A stretch of DNA of 64,000 nt from Haliclystus octoradiatus (Eukaryota; Cnidaria; Staurozoa; Stauromedusae; Haliclystidae): NCBI GenBank assembly GCA_916610825.1, contig OU744453.1, positions 14,759,807 to 14,823,806 of the forward strand, given 5' to 3'. The notes below the pieces were generated by a model. The model was not told the origin of the DNA. It made no database searches and was given only the letters and a program-made list of their open reading frames with translations. The translations under genes and the position numbers were made by a program. Below, piece after piece: positions 9,913 to 19,922 of this stretch; within the stretch, counting starts at the first letter, position 1, and each line of letters starts with the position of its first letter.

Positions 9913-11207
9913 TGCTTTTTTGGTGAGCAGACTGTCGCGGCTTTATTTCATGTCAAAAAATAAATGATACATGAGGGATATTGTCACAGCTGGTTACAAA
10001 TTCGTTGATCAGATTCACAAATGCATCGTGTGTGGCTATTTGTTATTGGGTGGGGATTATAATGTTACAAGTAATACAAATAATTATGTGCTGCGTCCTT
10101 TACTTTGTATTGCGTGGGGATAATTGCTGCAATCAGGTGCTGGATAATAATTACCCTCTCAGTTTGAGAATTTTAAGTTCGCATGAACTATAGATTCATG
10201 CTTCATTTATACGGATCAGCTACGATCGCATTCTCGGCAAAAATTTACATGGTATTAAACTCATTGCTTTTGAATAGAGCGTTTTTTGCTCAAAACAAAT
10301 CGCACGAGGCTCATATACTACACAATACAAGTATGTTATATTTATTGTTGAGAAAATGGTAGCATTTAACATGTAAATTACATGATTACATAATGTATAT
10401 ATATATTTTTTAATATTTTACATTCTTTCTGGAAATTCTAATTTGGGATTTCATGTCTGCTTGACTGATTTGCTAATTGAGGCTGCGTGTAAAAAACAAT
10501 ACTATATACGATCAAGTCTGATTCAATTGTAACAATATTGATCCGGTTTTTGAACTCGAAATTATATCTTATCTTTGCGATCAGCTAAAAGAACTAAGGG
10601 CACGTCACGATAAACTCCACACTCCGGCGTTTAGATGAATGCAGATACAATTCCGAAAAAGTTAAAATGTTCTCAAAAGTCTTTTAAATTGTTTAATTTA
10701 ATATATACAGCTAGTTTTTCTCTTAATGTATATGCAGCCAGTCATTTTATACAGTAGTATTTTATGCAATTTTTGTAATCTTTTTAATGATGAGCATGTT
10801 AAAAATTAATAAATTTGAAAAGTGAAAATACTAATCTCTATCATTTGAATGTTCGATACACTGATTGGAAAAATATATCGTAAATTTCTTTCCGTGTTTC
10901 AGACGTGCTTCAAAAATAGATTTATTAGCTGTTGTTCACGGGTGAATTGTTAACTAAGTTGAACATGTAGGACAGTATCTAAGTTTTTTATCAAAGGATT
11001 TTCATGTCTTTTAACAAAAAGATATTCACTTGCATTGCACTACATCGTATGTAATGCGCAAAGGTAACCTTTTAGCATCGCCGTATTTTCTTTCATTCCC
11101 TTTTTTTTCTCGTTGACAAAATTGAGATGATGCTGTGTAAGATGGTTTAATATGACAAAGCCAATATCCCATATAGATGATGCTATCACAGTACTGTTAT
11201 TAACAGG
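9913..11207. other. Intergenic, nothing recognised
   Basis: AT-rich sequence with no supported exon, RNA gene or repeat. Short ORFs such as 9981-10193 and 11040-11240 lack motifs and flanking splice signals. Confidence 0.5.
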
Positions 11208-11700
11208 GCCTGTTCTTAAAGCCCAGTATGCAATGTGCATTCATTATTTGGTTGTGATTTAAGACCTTGGGAGATATTTGTACGTAGAGGAGTATAGCGT
11301 CTGTTTTAAGAAAGGCTTCTTTTTAGGCCCAATCTGTAAGCTTCGCTCAATAATTGGTTGTGATTGATGACCCAGGAACATTGTATTTATGCTAGTTTCT
11401 GCTATGCGAAGGCTTGGTTTTCAGGCCCAGCTAGCAATGTCCGTTCAACATTTGATTGTTTCTTGTTACTCTTGAAAGATGATATAGTGAGAGCAAAGAT
11501 GATCTTGATCCTGAATCCGACAGGATCCTTTTGAACAGGATGTAGATCCGTAGATCTCTGAAACTAGAATTGCATCTCAAACAAGATCCTGGTAGCCGCT
11601 AATAAGAACGCAACAAATACATAAATTTGGTTTACTGAAAATATATAGGCTGCATGGTAATTTAGACAATGAGTTAAACGAAACGTATAGTAGTACTAAA
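11208..11700. repeat. Dispersed repeat, copy 1 (second copy at 17319)
   Basis: Shares long stretches with 17319-17805, including TCTGTTTTAAGAAAGGCTTC, TTTCTGCTATGCGAAGGCTT and GAATCCGACAGGATC. Internally it contains about three related ~110-bp subunits, each with a GGTTGTGATT(C/G)A motif and a GCCCAG(C/T) motif, so it is itself built of degenerate tandem units. This copy lacks the 84-bp MITE found in copy 2 and so shows the empty site. Confidence 0.75.
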
Positions 11701-11792
11701 TAATGAAAAACATAAATAATATATATCAGCGAATATATGAACTCAATTATATATATTGCAACAGCAACAAGCAGTCGAAATACTAGCCATAT

Positions 11793-11798
11793 TTTATT
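11793..11798 (-). other. Candidate polyadenylation signal for the haem-oxygenase-like gene
   Basis: TTTATT on the + strand reads AATAAA on the - strand, about 34 bp beyond the TAA at 11832-11834, a normal position for a poly(A) signal. Confidence 0.45.
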
Positions 11799-11831
11799 AT
11801 TCAAAGTTTATGAACCATGATATACGATAAT

Positions 11832-13981
11832 TTATAGATGCTGGATGATATTGCGGATATGCGGATCACCGACCACTTCAAATCTGCTTGGATGGATGAC
11901 ATGATGTCCTTTGTGAGTTGCTTGAATGACGTCATAAAAGTTGTCGTACATCAGCTTGAAACTGTAGAAAGATAAATAAAATTGTTAATAATATCTCTAC
12001 GAGATGTAGATTTGGACCACAACCTCAATTTACTTTGTCACTTTTTGGAATCCGTTGGAGGGCGATGTTAATAATATATATAGCTAATAATTATAATATA
12101 CGGTGAAAGAGTAAAAAAATACACATTCTTTACTGTTACTCAAGTTTCATGCATTTCACTGCGATCTTCCGACAGATGCTATACTTAATATTTTATGCGT
12201 GAAACTTGAGTAACAGGAAAGAAGGAAAGAATGTGTATTTATTGACTCTTTCGACATCTTTTATTATTATTTACCGCTCTATCAAATGAAGACATATAGA
12301 GCACTATCTTATCTGCCATTAGATAAACATGGCTTTTATTATTTTTATTTTACCTTGTCATGATCTCCTTGACTGCCCTGTAGCACGCTCTTGCTACATC
12401 TTCGTTAATCTCTTCGTGTTTCCACGCGTTTTCCTCGCCACTTTGATCATCTTTACCGCTGAATTGGGATGTCACTTCGTGCTTCACCTCAAGATTAACG
12501 TGGGTTTCCCCGAAATATTCCAATGTTGGCAGATCTAAAGTTATCAAAATGAAAAACAAACATTACAGAGGAAATGCCATGATTTTATGCTGGAAACATA
12601 AGTATGATGGAGCGGTCGCCAGCGTCTACACAATATATAATGTCTATAGACTAGCGGATAGTGATTCTTTCAAGTCTTTTTCGTGTCTCATTTAGCACAC
12701 AGCGTGTTCATATCATAGTCCGGTGAGGGTAAACTCCCATACTTGTGGGGTATGAGGTACGTTCAAATATCAAAGGATACCTTTTCAAAGTTCCGAAAAC
12801 ATTTTTGGGTTATTCTTTAGCATGAACATTTTTTGAGGTATGCTTCATTTTGAATTTAGGCCAAATTTTAATTTGCCCAAATTTTTCTTTACTCACTTTT
12901 TAGGGTAATTTATGCCTTTTCAAAATATGTTTGGGTCATCTTTATCATGATCTGCAACTTTTATATGGTCAATTGGTCATTCCGCCAAAACTCCATAACT
13001 TTCATTTAAACGAGCCCGCCGAAGTGCAATGGACGTTGCCCCCGGGACCAGAGTACATTAATATGAGAACTAAAGTTTCGCTTGAATTGTATCACTTTTA
13101 AATTGTCATAGAGAACCTTTGCCTGGGGTTTATAACAGCAACAAGCAGTCGAAATGCTGCCCATGGCTCCAGTGGCGGCTCGTCCTTATGGGCACGCGGG
13201 GCAATATCGAACAATGAAATCTGAGACAAATCTAGTGTGAGACTTCTTCAAATTACAAGGCCATCCAACAGAGGAGTTGGATAAGAATATCATAGCAATA
13301 TTTGAACAATTGATGACAATATGAAACAATGTTAATTAATGAGTTCTGCTTACCATTATCACCGTGAATTATGTTTTCATAGATTGATGTAAATAACTTG
13401 AATAATCCTGCTTCAGTGATTTCAATGATTGTCATTCGGATTAGAGGGTCCTCTGTAAATCCTAGGGCGCGATTACAATTATAGACGATTTTTCTTGCAC
13501 CCAAACATTCATGACTCCAGATATGACGCAATACATTTCCAACGTTACCAAATTTTTCCGTAGAATATCCCAGCGCTGCTAAATCACGAATATAGTAATT
13601 GTAATGAAAATCATCTTCGTTGATAAATGTATTGACTTGTCTTTCCATGATTGTTAACTGATCTTCAGGTTTCTGTACACGCAACATGCTCGATCCGAAA
13701 TCTGCTACACCGACAGAAAAGCTCATCATATGTGGTACAAAACTCATTCTTGTTCTCGCTGGTATGGAGTCATCTATCAAAACTGGAAATAATGGATGCG
13801 TAGAGTTCATTTCATCTTTTTTCTCGTTGATGAATTTAACAACATCGGAAAAAGTTTTGTTGTGCATTTCAAATTGTTGAGACTGTGACTTTAACGGTTT
13901 CTCTACCACTCTTGTTGAAAATTGAAGAACCGGGGCATAACTAGGTCTGCATTTTAAGTCTGTTACGAAGTAAAGATCTCC
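11832..13981 (-). CDS. Haem-oxygenase-like fold protein (three 3' exons; 5' end missing)
   Basis: Exons on the - strand are 13981-13354 (628 bp), 12534-12354 (181 bp) and 11961-11832 (130 bp, ending TAA). GT/AG sites are present and phases match at both joins (1, then 2), giving 312 residues plus stop. Exon one contains FVPHMMSFSVGVADFG, then INEDDFHYNYYIRDL. It also has LRHIWSHECLGARK and DPLIRMTIIEITEAGLFKLF. Exon two starts with DLPTLEYFGETHVNLEVKHE. The pattern, especially YFG followed by HxxxExxxH, resembles the haem-oxygenase-like/iron-containing redox enzyme superfamily known from bacterial hypothetical proteins. The Glu/His residues could bind a metal, but this is inference. The first exon seen opens at a splice acceptor in phase 0 with no ATG ahead, so at least one upstream exon is missing; none was recognised between 13982 and 19922. 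Substrate and reaction are unknown. Confidence 0.7.
12535..13353. other. Intron of the haem-oxygenase-like gene with repeat remnant
   Basis: Non-coding intron. A ~35-bp segment near 13134-13168 (ACAGCAACAAGCAGTCGAAA core) also occurs near 11760-11795, close to the gene's 3' end, so it is a small dispersed fragment. Nothing else was recognised. Confidence 0.5.
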
Positions 13982-14152
13982 CTGTTAAAACCAAAATACT
14001 CTTCATGTTGAAGTATTTCATTAATTCCAAACTTCAGAGATTTACACCTGTGATGCGTATATCGAAGTTAGGACTGCACCTTGGACATGGCTGCTGGTCA
14101 ATAAAAACAAATTTTTGTTCAATGGTTTGGATCATTGAATCACAATATTAAT

Positions 14153-14244
14153 AAAGGGTTTCCACATACTTGCCATGTTTGTATTCATATTTTCGAGTTT
14201 AGTAAATATGAATACAAACATTTGCAAGCATGTGGTAACCCTTT
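14153..14244. mobile_element. Inverted-repeat element with inner hairpin deleted
   Basis: Same outer arms as the element at 14783-14972, but the left arm passes straight from GTATTCATATTT into TCGAGTTTAG of the right arm. The ~90 bp centre (inner hairpin) is missing. The outer ends AAAGGGTTTCCACATACTTG and CATGTGGTAACCCTTT remain. Confidence 0.75.
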
Positions 14245-14782
14245 TCTAAAATAAAACAAATGTCGGAATCTCATTCGACGGCGAATTTTCAATTCATGAA
14301 AATTTCACAATTTAAATTCAATTTCAATTCATAAACCAAGCAAAGAGAATCCCACAACAAGATAGATTTTGTCGAATAAAGAAAGACATACACAAGAACA
14401 TCTGTAAAATAAGTGGTACAATAGTTCTTTAGCAAATTAATGCAGTAATTGTTGTTTAAATTTTAAGTTTACCTTGAATTAGCGTAGCCTATAATTGTCT
14501 TTCATTCTTTGTTTCTATTTTGCATGTTACACGACCAATAACTCATTTACCACGCTTTTCAATAAATAAAAACATCTTGAGCTAAATGTCGTTTTGTAAA
14601 TCGTAGTCATTATTGAGATATTTATTGGATTGTTATCAAAAAGTTATAAATTCTGTATTTTATCACAGGTCAAAGGAAGTTTGCGGTTTTTCCCGGTTTT
14701 CGGAGCCATGTTTTACCCTAGGATTTCATGCACGCTCTTTCGACCAATCAGATCGCAGAAAACCTTCGTGATATTTTAGAAT

Positions 14783-14972
14783 AAAGGGTTGCCACATACT
14801 TGCCATGTTTGTATTCATATTTACTAAACGAGAAAATGTTGGGAGACACGAGTGAAGCACTAAAAAATCACGAGCTCCGAGCGAGTGATTTTTAGCTTCC
14901 TGAGTGTCTCTCAACTTTTTCGAGTTTAGTAAATATGAATACAAACATTTGCAAACATGTGGTAACCCTTTT
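14783..14972. mobile_element. ~190-bp near-palindromic MITE, complete form
   Basis: Long terminal arms: the left begins AAAGGGTTGCCACATACTTG and the right ends CATGTGGTAACCCTTT, with the shared block GTATTCATATTTACTAAAC in inverted orientation. The inner arms GTTGGGAGACAC...GTGTCTCTCAAC and AAAAATCACGAGCTC...GAGCGAGTGATTTTT also pair, so almost the whole element folds on itself. It has no coding capacity, as expected of a MITE. Confidence 0.8.
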
Positions 14973-15537
14973 CTAAAATAAAATAAATGTCGGAATCTCA
15001 TTCGACGGCGAATTTTCAATTCATGAAAATTTCACAATTTAAATTCAATTTCAATTCATAAACCAAGCATGAAGAGAATCCCACAACAAGATAGATTTTG
15101 TCGAATAAAGAAAGACATATACAAGAACATAGTTCTTTAGAAAATTAATGCAGTAATTGTTATTTAAATTTTAGGTTTACCTTGAAACAGCATAGCCTAT
15201 AATTGTCTTTCATTCTATGTTTTTGTTTTGCATGTTACACTATGGTTACACGACCAATAACTCATTTACCACGCTTTTCGATAAATAAAAACATCTTGAG
15301 CTAAATGTCGTTTTGTAAATCGTAGCCATTATTGAGATATTTATTGGATTGTTATCAAAAAGTTATAAATTCTGTATTTTATCACAGATCAAACTTTTTG
15401 AAGCTTGCGTTTTCCCGGTTTTCGGAGCCATGTTTTACCCTAGGATTTCATGCACGCTCTTTCGACCAATCAGATCGCAGAAAACCTTCGTGATATTTTA
15501 GAATAGATTTTAATCGTGCGAAATAGAAGACACGATT

Positions 15538-17318
15538 TTCATCATCATCATCATCATCATTGATTGAGTAAACCTTATAAGCCATTTCTGGCTTTTTTAC
15601 AAAGGGCTCATATCAAAGTACATACAGAATAATGCATTTAATTAAAAAAAAATTAATATAAAATTAAAAGCTAATTAATTAGAATACATGATATAATTAT
15701 TATTTCCATAGATACAGATATGGTTTACGTTTTTCTTTATAAATGGCACTGTCAGCAATCGCTTTCATCGAGGATGGCAGACCGTTCCACAATTAACACC
15801 TGCTGATTGGAAAGAGTTACGATGGCTTTGTTTGATATAGATGTCATTATTGGTTGAGGATCGTGTTTTGTTAATGGAGAAGAGAAGAATGTGGTTAACA
15901 GAGGAGGAGCTTTCTGAAATTTAATTTTTTGTACCCAGGAAAGCTGATTGAGTTTCACCCTGTCTCTAACGCTGAGTCAGTCAAGTTGGCTAAGCATGTC
16001 TGAGACAGGAGTCCTGTAGTGGCATTGGAGTACTGTCCTCATGCCTCTATTTTGTATAGTATCTGCACGCGATCGAGGTGTTTATTCATACAGTTCCCCC
16101 AGACAACAGCACAGTAGTCGAAATGTGGCAAAACAAAGGCACTGAACAAAAGTTTACTCGTTTCAAGAGGTAAAAATTTACAGCTGTATTTTAGAACTCC
16201 CAGACCCCTGTTGACTTTTCTAATACTTTAATCTATGTGGGCATCGAAATTCAGGATGCTGTCAATTTTTAAGCCAAGATATTTTATTATATCTGCTTGT
16301 TTAAATGAGCGTCATTTAGTTCAACATTTATAGTACTATTGTTAAAGTATTTGGAACCAATTAGCATGCAGTTGGTTTTATTTATGTTAAAGCTAAGTTG
16401 ATTTGAGCACAGCGAAATGTAAATTGATTTAATTTCAAAAGAAAGAGTATCATTTATAGCTTCAAGAGATTTATGTGAGAAATAAATAATTGTGTCGTTG
16501 GAATATCGTTTATGTAGAACAAGAATAAAAGAGGACCTAAAATCGAGCCCTGTGGTACTCCACGATTAACTGTACCTATGTCAGATGCTATATTAGTATT
16601 AAAAACATAATGCTCTCTATTTGTTAGATATGATTTAAATAAGTCTAGATTATTACTGCATTCATAATGCATTAATGTTTGTAATAAAATCGAGTGATTC
16701 CGTGCATCAAAGGCTTTCCTGAGATCAACGCTTTCAACCCCAACTCAGTTTTTATTTTGAATTTCACTGAAGCAAAATTCAGTGAAGCTAAGGATACTAC
16801 TGGCTGTGAAGTGACGTTTTCTAACTCCTGACTGGTAAATTGACAATAAACTATATTTGTTAAGATGATTAGATAGCTGTTTATGAATTATTTTTTCTAA
16901 AATTGTTGATAGTACTGGTAAAATAGAGATTGGTCTATAATCATTTTTATCTTGTTTGGAGTTAGATTTATGGATAGGGTTAATTTTAGCTGCGTTAAGC
17001 GCTTCAGGAAAAACCCCTGTGGCAAGAGAAAGATTGAAAATTTCACAAATGATACACAAATGATAGGTGAGATGGATGGCGAGACAATTTTTACTAACTT
17101 CGTTTCATTAGTATCCAATACCAATGGACTTCTTCAGCGGTAAATTATTAATGATATTTTGGATTTCATAAGACGTTACTTTTTGGATTAGTAGACTTGT
17201 TATAACTTTTAGAAGTTAAGTACGTTTTCACGAAATTAATGGGGTTATTATTTACAACAGGTATTGTGGATGCTAATTTATTTGCTATTGCGATAAAGTA
17301 CTGATTCAATTCATTGAT
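15538..17318 (-). pseudogene. Decayed non-LTR retrotransposon (LINE) fragment
   Basis: On the - strand, pieces of a LINE reverse transcriptase lie in different frames: 17059-16745 with NDYRPISILPVLSTILEKII, and 16672-16454 with GVPQGSILGPLLFLFYINDI. A C-terminal remnant lies at 15958-15752. Frameshifts and stops separate them, and the expected F/YADD box after YINDI is not intact. The left (3') end has AT-rich sequence and an ATC microsatellite at about 15538-15559, a usual tail for Jockey/CR1/L2-type LINEs; the clade cannot be fixed by eye. It lies just right of the tandem duplication and left of the dispersed repeat at 17319. Confidence 0.8.
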
Positions 17319-17805
17319 CAGTGTACAATGTTCATTCAATAATTGGTTGTGATTCAAGACCTTGGAACATATCTGTACGTAGGGTATAGCGTCTGTTTTA
17401 AGAAAGGCTTCTTTTTAAGCCCAGTCTGTATGGTTCGCTCAATAATTGGTTGTGATTCAAGACCTTGGAACATTGTACTTATGCTAATTTCTGCTATGCG
17501 AAGGCTTGTTTTAGAGGCCCAGCTAGCAATGTTCGTTCAACATTAGCCTGCGTACCAGCCCCGAGGTTTATTTCTAAAACCATAGCCTATGGTTTCAGAA
17601 AAAACCTAGGGGCTGGTACGCAGGCTAATTCAACATTTGATTGTTACTTGTTAGCTTTGAAAGATTATAGTGAGAGCACAAGTGATCTTGATCCGGAATC
17701 CGACAGGATCTCTTTGAACAGGATGAAGATCTCTGAATCTAGATCAAAATATAATGGCTGTTATTCATACAATGAATTAAATGAAACGTGTAGTACTTGT
17801 GTACA
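17319..17805. repeat. Dispersed repeat, copy 2, carrying a MITE insertion
   Basis: Homologous to 11208-11700 and in the same orientation, with the same GGTTGTGATT/GCCCAG subunits. It differs chiefly by the 84-bp palindromic insertion at 17545-17628. Short ORFs over this stretch are repeat sequence, not genes. Confidence 0.8.
17545..17628. mobile_element. 84-bp palindromic MITE with target-site duplication
   Basis: Arms AGCCTGCGTACCAGCCCC and GGGGCTGGTACGCAGGCT are perfect inverted repeats around a short centre that also pairs (ACCATAGCC/TATGGTTTCAGAAA). TTCAACATT flanks both sides, while copy 1 at 11208 has it once. This gives a 7-9 bp target-site duplication, the exact length being ambiguous with the element ends. 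An 8-bp duplication would suggest hAT. Confidence 0.85.
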
Positions 17806-18242
17806 TAAGCTTCGCATTCAATAGACCTTTATATCCAGGGCCTTCCCGAGAGATTTTCTTTGAGGGTGGTGTGGAGCAATAAATTTGGATATGTACCCGT
17901 AAATTGGAAGCACATTGTAAGGTGCGGTATCCGTAGTTGAATCCTCCACACAAAGGTTTGACATCAGGCCATGAAAAATTTTCTGGCCATGTTTTCAAGA
18001 GATCCCATCTCATCGGACCCGAAATTTTTCTTGTCTGTCCTGATCAAACACCAAAAGTTGAAGATAATTGTCTCTATACACAGTGAATAAATGAAATGAA
18101 TAAATGGACAAGAATTAAAAGAACTCTCTTATTTCTACTCTTCGAAAGTGAAAACAATATTCCTTTGCCATTTCTCCTCTCTTTTGCCGACTGGAGACAT
18201 TCCAAGGAAGATTTGCCGACTGACCAAGTCGCACTAGGGAAG

Positions 18243-18508
18243 GCCCTGAGTATATCCCTGGCTATACGGGGACGTGCCACTTTTGGGGGGCTGAGAAAAT
18301 CATTTTGGGTAGGAAATTTCAGATTCTGGAACTTTCTCAGGTCTCCATTTTGACTCACTGGATAATTTCGAAATTTGAAGAACTTTTTTGTAGATTCTTT
18401 TAGTAGAACATTAACCTGGCATTAACAGGATTGTTGGAATTTTTGTACTTTTCCGGAGTGGCACCCCCCCCCCCCATCCATGCAGTGCTGGTTTTACCCC
18501 CCCCCGTA
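18243..18508. repeat. Dispersed MITE-like repeat with C-rich tail
   Basis: Contains GGCTATACGGGGACGTGCCA, shared exactly with the element at 37951-38220, and ends with a GGAGTGGCAC plus poly-C stretch that mirrors the other copy's GTGGCACCTCCC...TACCCCCCC end. The ends are inverted relative to each other. Overlapping ORFs on both strands are by-products. Confidence 0.65.
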
Positions 18509-19186
18509 CTTTTCTACTGGATGAATGATCTGCCTACGTAACCGTAGCCTGCATGCTGACTCAAAATGTGTCGAAGCAAAGTAGTAAAATGAGGAGTCTA
18601 CACGCAGGCTCACATAACTGGATCTAATTGCATAACTATTTCTCGTATTAATTTGGATCTTGATCAGGACTTTACAGTTGGATCGGATCTCAATTGCAAA
18701 CGTTCTTGCTTGGGATACCTCTGAAAAATAGAATAGTAGAGTAATAGTAGCTTGCACCATAAGACAAAACATCTATTTTGTTCTCTGATATGTCTTCTTC
18801 ACGGTTGATCTAATAAATTCTTCGACTATGGTAATTCCTTTGAATATATCCACAGTCGTTATCACAAACAAAATATTAATTAGCATGTATATTAACTTAC
18901 CACACCTAATCTATTTACTTGGCATTCAACAATAAGCTAAAATATTGTAAAGTTGATACCATATTGCATAGTTACATTATATGAATTTCAAGGGGGTAAT
19001 CATCTGATTAGGGTGCGGAAATATTAAATAATTGGATTTCAAAGATTATGACGCAATCAATAGATTATTAAGTCATGATTAGATATGCATGTCTGTTAGA
19101 GTCACTATACATACACGTCTACACGCATTCGTAACATCGATCTTATCTTCTGCATATGTAGTTTTGATTTTGCACAGTAGTTAAAT
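18509..19186. other. Intergenic, nothing recognised
   Basis: No exon was found here on either strand, although this is where 5' exons of the LTA4H-like gene would be expected. A search by eye for the HExxH zinc motif and the GGMEN motif of M1 peptidases on the + strand was negative. Confidence 0.5.
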
Positions 19187-19460
19187 ATGGGATCTATGGG
19201 TTATGCCCCGGTGGGCATTGGTGAAGTCTTATGGCAACTTTCCACTTTTACAGTATAGTAGTACAGTATGGCCCAATATTGGATCTAGGTCTTTGCCCCC
19301 GGTGGGCGGGATGAGTCTTACGGGACTTACCACTTTTGTAGTACGGTAGTACAGTATGCCCAAAATGATATCCATTTGTATGCTCCCGGTGGGCGGGGAC
19401 TGGTATGCCACATTTGCAGTACAGTGTGGCCCAGTATCAGATCCGTGTGTTATGCCCTAG
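19187..19460. repeat. Minisatellite, about three ~95-bp units
   Basis: Three degenerate units, each with a (G)CCCCCGGTGGGC-like core (near 19207, 19299 and 19385) followed by a (G)TAGTACAGTATGGCCCA-like segment. It is locally more GC-rich than its surroundings and lies just upstream of the first recognised LTA4H-like exon. Confidence 0.7.
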
Positions 19461-19922
19461 TTTCCTATTGTATACTTTTTAAAGTTATGGGAATTATGAA
19501 TCCAGATAGATTGTAAACGTCACAAAATCGCGTTGATGCATTGAAATTAATAAAGTTAAACTCGCACTGTACCTTCACAAACACTTAATAAAAACAGTAA
19601 ATTTATATATTTTTTGTCTTCTATATCCTGATCGGTGTTTTGCATATTTTGTATATGTTGTGTTTAGTTTTAAATTATACGTTGTTTGTTGTTAGCCGAC
19701 ACCTACTCTCTTAAATCTCTTTGTTTCTCAGCCAGGACGGTATAGCTTTAACAACCTGCGTCTTGCACTGTCGTCAATACACCGCTAAAGATGATATTAA
19801 AACAATCATGGGACGTTATCAAATTGATTGCCTGATGATTTAATTACCTTTAATTACAGGTTTATCAATTGCTTCCATTCACCCTTCAATTAAAATCATT
19901 TTACAACACCTCTTCATTCCAG

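Larger units (their letters stand above)
14149..15505. repeat. Tandem duplication of a ~630-bp unit, two copies
   Basis: Unit A (about 14149-14781) and unit B (about 14782-15505) are closely similar throughout. Both begin AATAAAGGGTT, contain GAATCTCATTCGACGGCGAA and CGACCAATAACTCATTTACC, and end CAGAAAACCTTCGTGATATT. Unit B is longer, mainly because its inverted-repeat element is complete; it also gained an ACACTATGGTTACACG variant and lost a short segment. It is non-coding. The similarity implies a fairly recent duplication. Confidence 0.85.

Noticed and set aside
16454..17357. Minus-strand ORFs as possible genes
   Set aside because: They are frameshifted pieces of one LINE reverse transcriptase.
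18074..18358. 94-codon ORF as the missing 5' exon of the haem-oxygenase-like gene
   Set aside because: It overlaps a dispersed repeat also found at 37951 and shows no matching domain.
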